Assembly: GCF_015159595.1 (NCBI RefSeq)
Contig: NZ_CP063304.1
Location: 3,038,001-3,102,000 of the forward strand
Reading direction: 5' to 3'
Source of the DNA: Blautia liquoris
GTDB lineage: Bacteria; Bacillota; Clostridia; Lachnospirales; Lachnospiraceae
Length of the DNA: 64,000 bases
In this document: positions 62,142-64,000 of the stretch, piece after piece
Layout: each line of letters starts with the position of its first letter
Position numbering within the stretch: position 1 is the first letter of the stretch
Translations under genes and position numbers: made by a program
The notes under the pieces: model-generated
Databases searched by the model: none
Told to the model about the DNA's origin: nothing
Seen by the model: only the letters and a program-made list of their open reading frames with translations

Positions 62142-62333
62142 CTAAGAAATATTCGATTGTTTTCTTGTAGTTCGATTATTTTCCTCGAACACTTTAAGGT
62201 CTTCCTCAGAGACTCTGTAATCCCTTCCAATCTTTATTGCAGACAGTTTCTCTTTGCGAATCCAATCCCATACAGTAATAACCTTCACGCCGTAACGCTG
62301 GGCTACATCCGCGCAAGTGTACATTTTAGACAA
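62142..62333 (-). CDS. Excisionase-family helix-turn-helix protein
   Basis: 63 residues. The start is TTG at 62333 with AGGAGG at 7 bases, better than the ATG at 62324. MYTCADVAQRYGVKVITVWD and KIGRDYRVSEEDLKVFEE are typical of the helix_turn_helix_17/excisionase DNA-binding family. First gene of the leftward early operon, next to the operator region. Confidence 0.82.
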   Translation of the reverse strand: MSKMYTCADVAQRYGVKVITVWDWIRKEKLSAIKIGRDYRVSEEDLKVFEENNRTTRKQSNIS

Positions 62334-62375
62334 AACTACACCTCCTTTTTATTATAAATTTATACTTGTGTTTGG

Positions 62376-62428
62376 TTCGGTTTAGTGATATAGTATGTTT
62401 GTCGAACGAACTATATTATTCAACCGAA
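62376..62428. promoter_or_regulatory. Symmetric inverted repeat in the lysogeny switch
   Basis: TTCGGTT, 6 bases, TATAGT, 15 bases, ACTATA, 6 bases, AACCGAA: an exact two-part symmetry. The TATAGT elements could be -10 boxes of divergent promoters; a TTGTGT lies 17 bases before the plus-strand one. Confidence 0.55.
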
Positions 62429-62444
62429 TTACTTCTTGATTAAA

Positions 62445-62526
62445 AGCTGTTATCTCGTTTAACCAAGCTATGAGCATACTATAGCACGTTATACCGAGTT
62501 AGTCAATAGCTTTTATCTCGTTTTGC
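62445..62526. promoter_or_regulatory. Repressor operator candidates
   Basis: Direct repeats AGCTGTTATCTCGTTT (62445) and AGCTTTTATCTCGTTT (62508) flank an inverted related site, GTTATACCGAGTTA (62488-62501). Three sites of type TWAYCTCGKTWTAAC lie just before the XRE repressor gene. Confidence 0.5.
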
Positions 62527-62551
62527 AGAAATAATTTTAGAAGGGAGCATT

Positions 62552-62974
62552 ATGTACGAGATATTTGAGAAATTACTAAAAGAAAAGGGGATAACTGCAT
62601 ATAGATTTTGCAAGGATACAGGGGTAAGCTCATCAACGATCAGCACATGGAAAAAGAAAGATTCTAAATGTGGAACTGAACTTGCTGAAATTATCGCTGA
62701 CTATTTTGGGGTAACGATCGACTATGTATTGACTGGAAAAGAAACTGATAAAAAAGAACTAGTGCTTACGCCGAAAGACGAAAGAGATATTAAAAAGAAA
62801 CTGGATGTTATAATGAAAGATATCAAAGACCAGAATGACGGGCCGTTGTATTATAATGGTGAGGAGGTAGATCCGATGTCTTTGTCTTTACTGGAAAATG
62901 CTCTGGAATCTGCTATGAAGCAGCTAAAAATAATTAACAAGGAGAAGTATAATCCTAATAAGAATAAAAAGTGA
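62552..62974 (+). CDS. XRE family phage repressor (CI-like)
   Basis: 140 residues. LLKEKGITAYRFCKDTGVSS with STISTWKKK is the helix-turn-helix. ELAEIIADYFGVTIDYVLTG ends the DNA-binding domain, and a C-terminal charged helical part follows, without the LexA-type protease domain. It is divergent from the early operon and directly upstream of an ImmA-type protease, the usual layout for an ImmR repressor destroyed on induction. Confidence 0.92.
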   Translation: MYEIFEKLLKEKGITAYRFCKDTGVSSSTISTWKKKDSKCGTELAEIIADYFGVTIDYVLTGKETDKKELVLTPKDERDIKKKLDVIMKDIKDQNDGPLYYNGEEVDPMSLSLLENALESAMKQLKIINKEKYNPNKNKK

Positions 62975-63420
62975 CAGGGGTGACTTTGTTGGACAAGAGA
63001 ATTAAAAGACTTATAATGTATTATTTGAAGCATTTTGAAACTAATGACCCATTCAAAATTGCTGAAATATTGGGGATTAAAGTGTTCTTTGAGCCGCTGG
63101 GAAAATACTCTGGAATGTATAAGTATCTGGCGCATACCAGATGTATTTTTCTGAATTCGGGCATTGAAGACGAAGTGTTTTTAAGTGTTGTAATGGCCCA
63201 TGAGCTTGGACATGCTGTCCTGCACTGGAAAGAAAACTGCTGCTTTATGGCGCACCATACCTTAATGTTGACGAGCAAGACCGAAAGACAAGCAAATTGG
63301 TTCGCAGCATATCTTTTAATCACGCAGGACATGTTGAATGATTTCGCCGGGTGCACCAAAGACCAGTTTTGCAGATGTACCGGATATCCAATGGAACTTA
63401 TTGACCTAAGATTAAAATAA
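62971..63420 (+). CDS. ImmA/IrrE family metallopeptidase
   Basis: 149 residues at most. The zinc site is VVMAHELGHAVLHW near residue 74, followed by KTERQANWFAAYLL with the third ligand Glu. This family cuts the adjacent repressor during induction. The start may be GTG 62971 (overlapping the repressor stop) or a TTG at 62986/62989 that has GGGG upstream. Confidence 0.92.
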   Translation: MTGVTLLDKRIKRLIMYYLKHFETNDPFKIAEILGIKVFFEPLGKYSGMYKYLAHTRCIFLNSGIEDEVFLSVVMAHELGHAVLHWKENCCFMAHHTLMLTSKTERQANWFAAYLLITQDMLNDFAGCTKDQFCRCTGYPMELIDLRLK

Positions 63421-63435
63421 AAAGGAGGAAGCTCA

Positions 63436-64000
63436 ATGAAGAAGAAATTATTAATATCTGGATGCATAATACTTTTGGGAATAATGCTTGGTGGATGTGG
63501 CAAAAGATCAGATACCGGAAAAGAAGTGGAGATTGAGAAATTGCCAGCCAATATGGAATTAAACAAATCCACTATACAATTAAATGGCGTAAATTTATAT
63601 CAATCTTTTCGGGATAACGAATGGAATATCTACGGGACAATTTCTATCAATATTAGGGGTCTAAACGAAACCGAAAAACATTGGATAGATAAAGATAAGA
63701 CGGAAACTACATATAACGGCACCGTCATCAATCCAGACTTGTATTTGTCATGCGGCGATAATAGTATGGATTTTGAAACACTTGTTAATTATGGTTTCTC
63801 GGACATAGGTGGAAATCGAATTTATTTTTTTGGAACAAGTGAAGGAAACAAATATGAATTTTCTGAAGCTGAACTATCAAGCAGTGTTAGAATAAAGCAA
63901 GATGATACCTATAAAGTTTCACCAGACAAAGCAGCCTTGCACAAAGAAAACCATTATTCCTACAGAATTAAATATTCGAGTGAAAACAAGATACCTGATA
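63436..64000 (+). CDS. Predicted lipoprotein, prophage cargo (partial)
   Basis: Starts at ATG 63436 with AAAGGAGG at 7 bases and runs off the window. MKKKLLISGCIILLGIMLGGC is a lipoprotein signal peptide with lipobox LGGC. The mature part (LNGVNLYQSFRDNEWNIYGT and so on) has no recognised domain. It follows the repressor/protease pair, so it is probably expressed in the lysogen and changes the host surface. Confidence 0.8.
   Translation, partial: MKKKLLISGCIILLGIMLGGCGKRSDTGKEVEIEKLPANMELNKSTIQLNGVNLYQSFRDNEWNIYGTISINIRGLNETEKHWIDKDKTETTYNGTVINPDLYLSCGDNSMDFETLVNYGFSDIGGNRIYFFGTSEGNKYEFSEAELSSSVRIKQDDTYKVSPDKAALHKENHYSYRIKYSSENKIPD

Overview
The window looks like a chromosome segment of an anaerobic, low-to-medium GC Firmicute, most likely a Lachnospiraceae (Clostridia) species. 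The basis is the 16S sequence, the strong AGGAGG ribosome binding sites, TTG/GTG starts, TTGACA/TATAAT promoters, an assimilatory AprAB sulfate route, and an encapsulin/EncFtn pair. Bases 1-27,660 are host chromosome. From about 27,685 to the right edge the window holds most of one tailed-phage (siphovirus-type) prophage whose far end, with the integrase, lies outside the window.

Host part. At the left edge is the end of an iron-type (FecCD/FecE) ABC importer operon, followed by tRNA-Glu and tRNA-Cys. Next come a rubrerythrin, an encapsulin shell and an encapsulated-ferritin cargo protein, which form an iron/oxidative stress nanocompartment cluster. Then follow a DUF2284 metal-binding protein, an RlmCD-type rRNA methyltransferase and a short-chain dehydrogenase. 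Bases 7,244-15,770 hold one minus-strand sulfate assimilation operon: sulfate binding protein, CysT, a frameshifted CysW, CysA, AprA, AprB, CysD, CysN, and a YezD-like protein with its own promoter. It imports sulfate, activates it to APS and reduces APS. Its leader holds a short ORF ending in Cys-stop that overlaps an intrinsic terminator, so cysteine-sensing attenuation is plausible. A shared inverted repeat overlaps both promoters. AspS follows, then a hairpin repeat element and an rRNA operon in the unusual order 16S-5S-23S-tRNA-Asn, with an intervening sequence in the 23S gene. Two tRNA-Ser genes and the operon relQ-like/rnz/tsaD/(yraN remnant)/ispD complete the host part.

Prophage part (about 27,685-64,000, mostly minus strand, reading right to left). 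The left end is a 42-base tRNA-Pro 3' fragment, taken as the att site. It is followed by a lipoprotein cargo gene, the lysis genes (amidase, holin), a collagen-like tail spike protein, Dit, tape measure protein, tail assembly chaperones with a probable -1 frameshift, major tail protein, connectors, capsid, scaffold and a phage-encoded Prp protease. Next are a MuF minor capsid protein with a toxin-like C-terminal module and small genes behind it, then portal and terminase. Further right come a structured non-coding stretch with a tRNA-like sequence, an ArpU/RinA-like late regulator, Rha, a replication initiator with internal iterons, a Hjc-like nuclease, and a RecT/YqaJ recombination module. 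Small early genes follow, then the lysogeny switch: HTH proteins, a divergent XRE repressor, an ImmA/IrrE protease, and a second lipoprotein cut by the window edge.

All assignments come from reading the sequence and from knowledge of the families; no database search was run.
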